Shown in pieces: positions 33,279 to 39,813 of a stretch of 64,000 nucleotides of DNA. Every line of letters begins with the position of its first letter. Within the stretch, counting starts at the first letter, position 1. Both the position numbers and the translations under genes were made by a program. Location of the stretch: the NCBI GenBank assembly GCA_045807745.1, contig JBJMGT010000022.1, positions 231,561 to 295,560 on the forward strand, given 5' to 3'. Below the pieces are notes generated by a model. The model ran no database searches. It had not been told where the DNA came from and saw nothing but the letters and a program-made list of their open reading frames with translations. The stretch comes from QHXQ01 sp045807745. Its GTDB lineage: Bacteria; Acidobacteriota; Blastocatellia; Pyrinomonadales; Pyrinomonadaceae.

Positions 33279-33734
33279 TTAAAGGGCGTTCATCTGGCGC
33301 AGCGCCTCGTAGAGCACGATGGCGACCGAGGTGGCGAGATTTAGGCTGCGCACGCGCGGATTCGGCATCGGGATGGTCACGCAATTGGGCCAGTTGGCGC
33401 GCAACAAATCTTCCGGCAGCCCGCGCGTCTCGCGCCCGAAGACCAGACAGTCGGCTGCGGTGAAATGCCAATCGGTATAAGCGCGCGTGGCCTTAGTGGT
33501 GAGATAGACGAAGCGTGCGGCGGGGAGTGCCGCGCTCAATTCAGTCAGATCACGATGCCGATGCAATTCGACTTCGGGCCAATAGTCCAAGCCCGCACGG
33601 CGCACGGCACGCTCGTCCAAGCGGAAACCTGTGACGCCGACGATATGCAGCGGCGTCCGCGTCGCCGCGCACAGACGCGCGACGTTGCCAGTGTTCGGCG
33701 GTATCTCCGGCTCGACGAGGGCGACGCGCAGCAT
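33279..33734 (-). CDS. trmL: tRNA (cytidine/uridine-34-2'-O)-methyltransferase
   Basis: The 151-residue SPOUT-class methyltransferase shows VALVEPEIPPNTGNVARLCAAT, LHIVGVTGFRLDERAVRRAGLDYW, FVYLTTKATRAY, CLVFGRETRGLPEDLL and VTIPMPNPRVRSLNLATSVAIVLYEALRQ, the full TrmL knot. It methylates the wobble base of tRNA-Leu in E. coli. A word-repeat hairpin (33738-33803) begins 3 bp upstream of the ATG and leaves no room for a normal Shine-Dalgarno, so the leader may be unusual. Confidence 0.95.
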   Translation of the reverse strand: MLRVALVEPEIPPNTGNVARLCAATRTPLHIVGVTGFRLDERAVRRAGLDYWPEVELHRHRDLTELSAALPAARFVYLTTKATRAYTDWHFTAADCLVFGRETRGLPEDLLRANWPNCVTIPMPNPRVRSLNLATSVAIVLYEALRQMNAL

Positions 33735-33737
33735 GAT

Positions 33738-33803
33738 CAGATGTTAGATGTTGGATGTCAGTTAGATCAAAATCAGTATCCAATCTCTGACATCTAACAT
33801 CTG
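33738..33803. repeat. trmL: Heptamer-word hairpin R6 (words ATGTTAG/ATGTCAG)
   Basis: Left arm CAGATGTTAGATGT from 33738 and right arm ACATCTAACATCTG to 33803 pair exactly for 14 bp. Inside, variant words occur in different order on the two arms. It abuts the trmL start codon and ends 1-2 bp before the T-run of the next terminator. Confidence 0.85.
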
Positions 33804-33804
33804 C

Positions 33805-33844
33805 AAAAAAGTTGGACGGCGCGCTGTATTAGCAATCGCCGTCC
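33805..33844 (-). terminator. Intrinsic terminator of the 34-aa basic peptide gene
   Basis: On the minus strand GGACGGCG (33844-33837) pairs with CGCCGTCC (33821-33814), followed by AACTTTTTT. It closes the short transcript that starts near 34127. A second small hairpin (GATCTC/GAGATC, about 33854-33869) lies between the stop codon and this terminator. Confidence 0.82.
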
Positions 33845-33924
33845 GCTTTGATGATCTCGCTTGAGATCGCAGATGTTTGTGTGCGCCCGGAAAGGTTGTG
33901 ACGTTCCCTAGGTCGAGGAGGTTG

Positions 33925-34029
33925 TTATCTCTTCTTGGCGCCCTTTTTCGCGCCGCCCTTTTTCGCGCCGCCCTTGGCGGCACCCTTCTTAGCACCCTTC
34001 TTAGCACCACCAGCTTTCTTTGTTGCCAT
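33925..34029 (-). CDS. 34-residue Lys/Gly/Ala histone-tail-like peptide
   Basis: ATG at 34029 opens a 34-codon frame ending TAA at 33927-33925. The product starts MATKKAGGAKKGAKKGAA and continues as repeats of (G/A)(G/A)AKKG, ending in KKR; it has 15 basic residues and no acidic ones. AAGGAG lies 12 nt before the ATG. The gene has its own consensus promoter and terminator, so it is probably strongly expressed as a monocistronic RNA of about 320 nt. It resembles histone H1-like C-terminal tails and could bind nucleic acid, but no function is proven. It is too short for usual gene callers. Confidence 0.8.
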   Translation of the reverse strand: MATKKAGGAKKGAKKGAAKGGAKKGGAKKGAKKR

Positions 34030-34133
34030 AAGTCTTCGTTGCTCCTTTTCTGAGTTGGTCTTGGTTACGACCACAAGATACTGTGTTGATATTTCTCTTG
34101 TGGCCTAGTGTAAACGGCGCACAACATATTGGA

Positions 34134-34162
34134 CTTATAAACATAAAGCGATCAGATGTCAA
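34134..34162 (-). promoter_or_regulatory. Consensus sigma-70 promoter of the basic peptide gene
   Basis: On the minus strand, TTGACA (34162-34157), a 17-nt spacer and TATAAG (34139-34134). Transcription would start near 34127, giving a leader of about 98 nt before the ATG at 34029. The leader contains an imperfect dyad (CAAGATACTG...CTCTTG region, 34075-34101). The flanking 34165-34306 is intergenic with nothing else recognisable. Confidence 0.8.
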
Positions 34163-34306
34163 TAACTTAATTCATTCCCGATCAAAAAAATTTCGCGCGC
34201 GAGTTCAAGCGTACGCGTCAACTGCGGCGCTGATCGGGCATTGAGCGCACATGCGCGGGTGCAACATGCACGCTTGCGTTCGACTGTTGATGTGATCGAG
34301 ATCGCG

Positions 34307-34960
34307 TCAGCGGAAGAGCGGAGTGAAGACCCAGAGGTCGTGACGCTCGATGCCGTAGTAGGTGATGACCGAAGGACAACGATTGCGACTGACGACGCCG
34401 ATGAAGGGGCCGCCCGAAGCGTTACTCTCCGTGTCGTCGCCGCACTCGCCCTTGTCGCTGTCTGTGTCTTTATCTCGCTTCAGATCGGAGAGACCGGTGA
34501 TCTGGCGCGCGAACTGTTTGAAGAACGGTTCGCGCGTATCGGGGATGACGCCGTTGGTGTACTCCATCACGCGATCTTGAAACTCGCCCACCACCTTGTC
34601 GCTCGGGTGCACCAACTTCCATTCGCCCTTTTGCGAGAGCGGGTCGATCGCGGCACTGGGGCGCAGGATGTGTATCTTCTTGATCCCGACATCGACGCCG
34701 TCCAGCAGTTGCTGCATCTCGGTCGGCGGCGCGCCTTTAATCCGCGTGTAGAGCACAATCGCTTCGGCCACTTCTTCGCCGCGATAGATGGCTTCCTGTT
34801 CCCGCTCGCGCAGCGACTGCTGGCGCAGAGAGGGCGCGGCGCTCATCGCGACAATGGCGAGGATCGTCATCAACGCGAGCAGCGCCACAAGCGTGTAGCC
34901 GCGCTCGTGGGGCCGCACAGGCTGTGTGCGCGCGTTACTGTTGCGGCTCGTCGTCGTCAT
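34307..34960 (-). CDS. Type IV pilin-like/pseudopilin protein
   Basis: The 217-residue protein has a prepilin leader ending HERG, followed by YTLVALLALMTILAIVAMSAA, the hydrophobic helix of a class III signal. The residue at +5 is Ala instead of the usual Glu. The globular part includes KGAPPTEMQQLLDGVD and a Cys pair (GECGDD, NRCPS). It resembles GspG/PilE-type pseudopilins encoded at the end of pil operons in Acidobacteriota. The frame overlaps the end of the IPT-domain gene by 26 bp, so translation is probably coupled. Confidence 0.75.
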   Translation of the reverse strand: MTTTSRNSNARTQPVRPHERGYTLVALLALMTILAIVAMSAAPSLRQQSLREREQEAIYRGEEVAEAIVLYTRIKGAPPTEMQQLLDGVDVGIKKIHILRPSAAIDPLSQKGEWKLVHPSDKVVGEFQDRVMEYTNGVIPDTREPFFKQFARQITGLSDLKRDKDTDSDKGECGDDTESNASGGPFIGVVSRNRCPSVITYYGIERHDLWVFTPLFR

Positions 34961-35852
34961 CGGCAGTGCTGGGCGGCTGTGGGATGTACGGGCGCGGGCC
35001 GCCGGGGCCGCGCGATTCGACGTAAGGGAGCGTGTGCTTGATCTTGAGTTGCGTGTCCATGAAATCGACCGAGCGCTCGGAGATGCTGGTCACGCGGAAG
35101 CGCCCGCCGACAATGTCGCCGCGCTGCACTGTGACGACATCGTTCGACTGCGGCGACTTGAGCATTGCCTTGTCGTTGTAGCGCGGCCCGCCGAGCAGTC
35201 CGATGTAGGTGTACTGCGGCTTGGGCGGGTCGCCGACGGAGAGCGGGAAGGCGTTCGAGTAGAGCTGCCCGTCGGGCGTGCGCACCATGATCTGGCGCGA
35301 GCCGGGCGCGCTGATGAGCGCGGCGGGGACGCTGGCCGAGAGTTGCTGCGCGCTTGAGAAAGTGGTCGGCACTTCCTGCCCATCCATATAGACGCGCGTC
35401 TGCGCCGTGAACTTGTCGCCCGTGACCGTGAGCGTGAAATCGCCCTGCTGTGCATAGACGTTGGCCGGCGTGAGACCTGATAACGTCAGCGGCGGCGGCG
35501 GTGTCGGCGTGGGCGTCGGCGTCGGGATCAGCGCGGCCAAGGCTGCCGCATCAGGTTTCTTCGGCGGCTCGTAGAACGCGAAGATGTTGCGCCCGCCATC
35601 AGTGCCGTCGAACGTTGCATGGACAATAGGCGGGACGGAGCGAATGTCTGGCATCGTCTCGTCCGTCGGGGATGGCGGCTGCGCGGGGCCGCCCGGTCTT
35701 GGCCCTGGAGCGACGGTTCGGCGTGTTGTCATCGGCGAGCTTGACGAGCCGAAGAGCATGCGGCCTAAGAAGAGTAGCGCGATCAGGCCGAGCGCGAGCG
35801 CAGCGATGGTCTTGTAGCGTTCCTGTGGGGTCTTGCCTTCGAATAGTGGCAT
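34935..35852 (-). CDS. IPT/TIG-domain, PilP-like type IV pilus biogenesis protein
   Basis: The 305-residue inner-membrane protein has one N-terminal helix (TIAALALGLIALLFLGRMLFG). Pro/Thr linkers follow, one of them PTPTPTPTPPPP. An IPT/TIG immunoglobulin-like domain spans about 125-205 (LSGLTPANVYAQQGDFTLTVTGDKF ... SRQIMVRTPDGQLYSNAFPLSV). A C-terminal beta domain (KPQYTYIGLLGGPRYNDKAML, GDIVGGRFRVTSISERSVDFMDTQLKI) resembles PilP, which connects PilN/O to the PilQ secretin. The fusion of an IPT domain with a PilP-like part is unusual. It sits after pilO as pilP does in classical operons. Confidence 0.75.
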   Translation of the reverse strand: MPLFEGKTPQERYKTIAALALGLIALLFLGRMLFGSSSSPMTTRRTVAPGPRPGGPAQPPSPTDETMPDIRSVPPIVHATFDGTDGGRNIFAFYEPPKKPDAAALAALIPTPTPTPTPPPPLTLSGLTPANVYAQQGDFTLTVTGDKFTAQTRVYMDGQEVPTTFSSAQQLSASVPAALISAPGSRQIMVRTPDGQLYSNAFPLSVGDPPKPQYTYIGLLGGPRYNDKAMLKSPQSNDVVTVQRGDIVGGRFRVTSISERSVDFMDTQLKIKHTLPYVESRGPGGPRPYIPQPPSTADDDDEPQQ

Positions 35853-35890
35853 GGCAGTTCTTAAAACCTCCGCCGCTTGGCCCGAGAGCC

Positions 35891-36697
35891 TTATTGTGAT
35901 GTGCCGTCGCTCGTGGCCGTTGCGCCCATCTGCGCGCCGGCGCGCCGGAAGTAGGCGGACATGTCTAGGCGCAGGCTGACGAGTTGATTGCGCCCGACGC
36001 TGCTTTCGGCGGCGCGCGTCGCGCTCGCGTCCGTCACGCCTTCAAGCTCTACACTGTCGATGACGATGAAGCGGCGGCTGGCCTCCACGTCGTGGATGAA
36101 GCGGCGAATGCTTGCGTAAGAGCCTTCGACCGTCAGGCTGATGTCGATACCGGGGAAGATGCTTTGCCGGCGGCGACCGCGCGCGGCGGACGTATCGCCA
36201 CCACCGCCCGCAAGCAGGCGCTGCTGTTGCTGCTGCAACTGCTCGCTCGTCATCTCCTGCTGGTGCGTGAAGGAGAACTGCGCGCGCGCGAGATTGTTGT
36301 GCGCGGTCTTCTGGTTCAACTCTTCGATGATCCCTGTGCTGCTCGCGCCGCGCTCGGCCAGCACGCCCGTCTCAAAGTGTTCGAGACTGCCCGTGATGTC
36401 GGCGACGATGGCGTTCTTGTCCTCGTGCTGCTGCTCCACCTCCGCCGCGTCGTGCAGACGCTTCTCCAGCCGCGCGCGCTCTTGCCCGAGCGCGTCGAGC
36501 CGGTTGCGCTGCGGGACAAGATAGAACGAGTAGGCTGCGAGCGTGAGCAACAGCAGCAGCGCAGCGGCCGCGAGCGCGATGATCTCAGGCAGGCCGAGCG
36601 CACCCACACGGCGCGTGTTGCGCACGACGGTTAGACGACTGCGCAGAGTCTCGCTTGTCGTCTGCGGCCCTTCTTTGGTTGGACGCAGCGGCTTCAT
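35891..36697 (-). CDS. pilO: PilO-like inner-membrane pilus assembly protein
   Basis: The 268-residue bitopic protein has one helix (LPEIIALAAAALLLLLTLAAYSFYLVP, about 38-63), a coiled-coil (RNRLDALGQERARLEKRLHDAAEVEQQHEDK) and a ferredoxin-like periplasmic domain (ISLTVEGSYASIRRFIHDVEASRRFIVIDSVELEGV), the PilO plan. A Gln-rich stretch (LQQQQQRL) is inserted in the middle. It overlaps pilN by 4 bp. Confidence 0.85.
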   Translation of the reverse strand: MKPLRPTKEGPQTTSETLRSRLTVVRNTRRVGALGLPEIIALAAAALLLLLTLAAYSFYLVPQRNRLDALGQERARLEKRLHDAAEVEQQHEDKNAIVADITGSLEHFETGVLAERGASSTGIIEELNQKTAHNNLARAQFSFTHQQEMTSEQLQQQQQRLLAGGGGDTSAARGRRRQSIFPGIDISLTVEGSYASIRRFIHDVEASRRFIVIDSVELEGVTDASATRAAESSVGRNQLVSLRLDMSAYFRRAGAQMGATATSDGTSQ

Positions 36698-37344
36698 GGC
36701 GTCGCTCCCGCGCCGCGCGCTTCAGCGTTGGCGGCGACGCGCGCAGGCGTCGCATCCGGTTCCGGTTTCACAATCACGCCGGGGCGCGGCGTGTAGTAGA
36801 CGCGCAAGGTTGCTTCGATGCCCGGCTCGCCCTTCGCGGTGCGCGGCGTCTGCGTCAACAACTCGGCCGAGAAGATGCCGGCGCGCGACATTTCGTCGAT
36901 CATGCGCGTGATGTCGGCGGGCGTTTTGCCGACGACCGTGAGTTCTAATTCGGCGCGCGTCTGATTGTTGACCTGTCGCGTGTCGCGCACGGCGATGCGC
37001 GACACGCGTATGCTCGACGGCAAAGAGTTTTCCAGATTGGCGAGCAGTTGCGACCAGGAGAAGTTCTTGCGATCCACGATCTCATGCGCGGCATTAAGCA
37101 CGAGCCGTTGTTCGGGCGTCAACGTGCTTTCAACGGCCTCGGCCGTCGCGCGCAGCTTCTGCTCGCGTTGGCGCAAGTCCTGTACGTCAGCTTCGGCGCG
37201 GTCGGCGCGCGCCTGCGCCTCGCGCCCCGCGCTGATGATAAAGACGAGCGCCAACACAGACGCGAGCGCGACCGTGACCGCGACCGTCCACGGCAGCGTC
37301 CGGTTGCGAAAAGGCTGGCTGGCAAGATTGAGTTGGTCGATCAC
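36694..37344 (-). CDS. pilN: PilN-like inner-membrane pilus assembly protein
   Basis: The 216-residue bitopic protein starts with the PilM-binding motif region IDQLNLASQPFRNR (compare INLLP in PilN). A helix follows (WTVAVTVALASVLALVFIISA), then a coiled-coil and a ferredoxin-like domain (SWSQLLANLENSLPSSIRVSRIAV ... LTVVGKTPADITRMIDEMSRAGIF). It is the first gene of the pilN-pilO-IPT-pseudopilin set. A pilM gene, expected directly upstream, is absent: the 237 bp before the DGC gene hold no coding frame. Confidence 0.85.
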   Translation of the reverse strand: MIDQLNLASQPFRNRTLPWTVAVTVALASVLALVFIISAGREAQARADRAEADVQDLRQREQKLRATAEAVESTLTPEQRLVLNAAHEIVDRKNFSWSQLLANLENSLPSSIRVSRIAVRDTRQVNNQTRAELELTVVGKTPADITRMIDEMSRAGIFSAELLTQTPRTAKGEPGIEATLRVYYTPRPGVIVKPEPDATPARVAANAEARGAGATP

Positions 37345-37517
37345 TTACAGTCTCATCTTTTAAGACGATTTAATGCCTAGGCAGTAGCATCGGCCGGGGT
37401 GCGCTAGCAAAGGCTCAACGGGAAGCATAACGCCTGCACAGGGACGGCGCAACCGACCACAGAACGCCGCACAAACAACCCGCCGAGCCTTACACGCGCA
37501 TGGCCGAGACAGGTTGC

Positions 37518-37560
37518 AAAAACAGTGCGCAGGGCACAGTTTCAAGTTAACTGCGCACTG
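37518..37560 (-). terminator. Bidirectional hairpin terminator after the diguanylate cyclase gene
   Basis: CAGTGCGCAG (37523-37532) and CTGCGCACTG (37551-37560) form a 10-bp stem. On the minus strand it is followed by TTTTT (37522-37518); on the plus strand by CTTACTTTTTT. It lies 22 bp after the DGC stop. Confidence 0.8.
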
Positions 37561-37581
37561 CTTACTTTTTTGCGGCGCGGG

Positions 37582-38571
37582 CTATTGCGCGGGCGGTTCG
37601 CGCGGCGCATCGCGGGCGGATAGCGGACGGGCGGGCGTGCTGTCGGGCGCGGGCGCGTAGGCGACGACGCGGTTGCGCCCCGATTGTTTGGCGCGATAGA
37701 GCGCCGTGTCGGCCAGTTCGATCAACTCGATGGGATCGCGCGCGTCGTGCGGGAACGAAGCGATGCCGACGCTGATGGTGATGTGGAAGCCGGGCGCTAA
37801 CTCGGCCGAAGCACCACGCCGGACGGCGGCGAACGTGTGCGCTTCGATGGTCGTGCGCACGCGCTCGGCGGCGACGTGGGCCTGCGCGGCGTCAGCATCA
37901 AGCAGAAACGCGGCGAACTCTTCGCCGCCGAAGCGTGCAGCCACGTCGCCCGCGCGCAGGGCGCGCGTGATCAAGCCGCCAACCTCTTCGAGTGTCTGAC
38001 TGCCGACCAAGTGCCCGTAAGTGTCGTTGACCTGTTTGAAGTGATCCAAGTCCATCATCAACACGCAGAAGGGTCGCCCGTCGGCTTCGGCGCGGCTTGC
38101 TTCGCGGCGCAGTTCCGAGAAGAAGGATTTGCTCGTTAGTAGGCCCGTCAATTCGTCGTGCGCAAGCAGCCGATAAATCTGGCGCTGGTACTCGCGATCC
38201 ACGTCGTCGAGTAACTCGAAGCGCAACAGGTGCTCGCCGATGGTTATTTTGTCGCCGTCGTGGAGCGTGGCTGCGACGACGGGGCGACCGTTGAGGAGCG
38301 TGCCGTTGGTCGAACCGAGATCGGTCAGTTGATAGACGGGCGGCGCGTCGGTCTCGTGTGCGACGCTGATGCGCGCGTGCAGGCGCGAGGCGCGCGGGTC
38401 GTTGATGCGTATGTCGGCTTCGAGCGCACGGCCCAGAACGATCTCGCTGCGTTCGAGCGGGATGGGTGCGGCCAACAATTCGCCGCGCAGGAAGACGAGC
38501 GCCGGCCGCCGCTCCTCGGTCGGCAGCGGTGTGTTCTCCGGCAGAGTCGTGCGCGTGTCGTCGTCAGCCAT
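37582..38571 (-). CDS. FHA-GGDEF diguanylate cyclase
   Basis: The 329-residue cytosolic protein has an FHA phosphothreonine-binding domain (about 40-115: IVLGRALEADIRINDPRASRLHARISV ... DLGSTNGTLLNGRPV). This is joined to a GGDEF domain (about 145-305) with an active GGEEF signature (RFGGEEFAAF). An I-site RAGD lies five residues before it, so product inhibition is expected. It makes c-di-GMP, probably under control of a phosphoprotein; a Ser/Thr kinase occurs in the window (5307-7019), but no direct link is shown. It lies next to the pil genes, which are common targets of c-di-GMP. Confidence 0.95.
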   Translation of the reverse strand: MADDDTRTTLPENTPLPTEERRPALVFLRGELLAAPIPLERSEIVLGRALEADIRINDPRASRLHARISVAHETDAPPVYQLTDLGSTNGTLLNGRPVVAATLHDGDKITIGEHLLRFELLDDVDREYQRQIYRLLAHDELTGLLTSKSFFSELRREASRAEADGRPFCVLMMDLDHFKQVNDTYGHLVGSQTLEEVGGLITRALRAGDVAARFGGEEFAAFLLDADAAQAHVAAERVRTTIEAHTFAAVRRGASAELAPGFHITISVGIASFPHDARDPIELIELADTALYRAKQSGRNRVVAYAPAPDSTPARPLSARDAPREPPAQ

Positions 38572-38634
38572 TGTTCATGTCAGGTGCAAGCGGGTCTATC
38601 TTAACGCGACGGCGGGAAAAGAAAAACTAAAACT

Positions 38635-38750
38635 GTCCGTCGTCCGTGGTCAGTTGTCCGTTGTACCTATTGCGGTAGTTGCTTGGCTCATCGTCGGCTT
38701 TAGCTCACGGAAGGAAGACAACGGGCATCTGGCGACTGACCACGGACACT
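38635..38750. repeat. Word-repeat inverted element R7 (word GTCCGTT/GTCCGTG)
   Basis: The left array 38635-38664 contains GTCCGTC, GTCCGTG, GTCAGTT and GTCCGTT words of 7 nt. The right array around 38717-38750 (GACAACGGGC..., CGACTGACCACGGAC) carries the complementary words, less regular than elsewhere. It lies in the divergent 289-bp gap between the DGC and ribA genes, the remainder of which shows no gene. Confidence 0.75.
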
Positions 38751-38860
38751 TGTCTGCTTGTCGCCCGGCGCGCGCTACTCTTATAATTCATGGCAGCCAA
38801 CTAATCGTTACCAATCCGGGTCTACAGCTTTCGGGCGCGCCCGGCGGAGCTATTTTAATT

Positions 38861-39511
38861 ATGAGTGAGAAGTCCGGAGTATTGGCGGCGGAATGCCCTT
38901 GGGCCCCACGCACGCTGTCGGTCGAGCGCGTGACGTTTGCGCGCCTGCCGACCGTCTATGGCGAGTTTCAGATCGGCGGCTATCGCTCGCTTGATAGCGA
39001 CGAGGAGTTCGTCGTGCTCTTTAAAGGCCCGTTGGAGGCGGGCGTGCCGACGCTCGTGCGGATTCATTCGCAGTGTCTGACAGGCGACGTGTTCAGTTCG
39101 CTGAAGTGCGACTGCGGGCCGCAACTGCAGCGCGCACTGCAACTCATTGAGGAAGCGGGCCGCGGCGCGGTCGTCTATCAGATGCAGGAGGGGCGCGGCA
39201 TCGGCATCATCAACAAGATTCGCGCGTATGCCTTGCAGGACGAGGGCGCGGACACAATCGAGGCCAACGAGCGATTGGGGCTGGCGGTTGACCTGCGCGA
39301 GTACCGGCAGTGCGCCGAGATACTGTTCGATCTGGGTCTGTGCAAAGTGCGCGTCATGTCGAACAACCCGCTGAAGCTGCGCGCGCTCGAAGAGGCGGGA
39401 CTGCAAGTGGTCGAGCGCGTGCCCATCGAAGTCGAATCGTCGGACGCGGCGCTTCATTATCTACGTACCAAGAAACGGAAACTCGGTCATCTGCTCGACA
39501 CCATTGAATAG
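38861..39511 (+). CDS. ribA: GTP cyclohydrolase II
   Basis: The 216-residue enzyme catalyses the first committed step of riboflavin synthesis. Signatures: RIHSQCLTGDVFSSLKCDCG contains the zinc Cys triad, QMQEGRGIGIINKIRAYALQDEGADT is the active-site region, and VRVMSNNPLKLRALEEAGL lies near the end. The frame extends far upstream, but the ATG at 38861 (GGAG 11 nt before) starts the protein. No ribB domain is fused. The stop is followed after 7 bp by the 18-bp palindrome at 39519. Confidence 0.96.
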   Translation: MSEKSGVLAAECPWAPRTLSVERVTFARLPTVYGEFQIGGYRSLDSDEEFVVLFKGPLEAGVPTLVRIHSQCLTGDVFSSLKCDCGPQLQRALQLIEEAGRGAVVYQMQEGRGIGIINKIRAYALQDEGADTIEANERLGLAVDLREYRQCAEILFDLGLCKVRVMSNNPLKLRALEEAGLQVVERVPIEVESSDAALHYLRTKKRKLGHLLDTIE

Positions 39512-39518
39512 CGCGCCC

Positions 39519-39562
39519 ATCTTCAAAAATTTGGATACGAGCTAATCCAAATTTTTGAAGAT
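39519..39562. terminator. ribA: Perfect 18-bp AT-rich palindrome after ribA
   Basis: Arms 39519-39536 and 39545-39562 are exact complements (ATCTTCAAAAATTTGGAT) around an 8-nt loop. It is an unusually A/T-rich hairpin, probably a bidirectional terminator or a remnant of a mobile element. The remaining 250 bp up to the TonB-dependent receptor gene contain leader and promoter sequence; no gene is seen. Confidence 0.7.
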
Positions 39563-39813
39563 GGTAGAGTTTCCGCCCGCCTAGTGTTCGCCGCTTTGCC
39601 TATTTGCGCCCTCCTCTCTAAGTCCGCGCCCGTGCCACCATTGGAATAACACTTGCAGCAAAAGATTTACGTTTCTGTCCAGTGCACTGTACGCTGTCTA
39701 ACTCGTAAGCATTCAATCGCTTCTGCGCAGCGTTTCACAAGGTCAAAACTTAAAGCTGACCACACGGCGCGGGCACTTTGCCCCGCGCGGCCCAACCAAC
39801 CCGGAGTCCATAT

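Noticed and set aside
33762..34010. 82-codon minus-strand frame (Arg-rich)
   Set aside because: Overlaps the basic-peptide gene in another frame and runs through its terminator and R6; the 34-codon frame has the Shine-Dalgarno and promoter.
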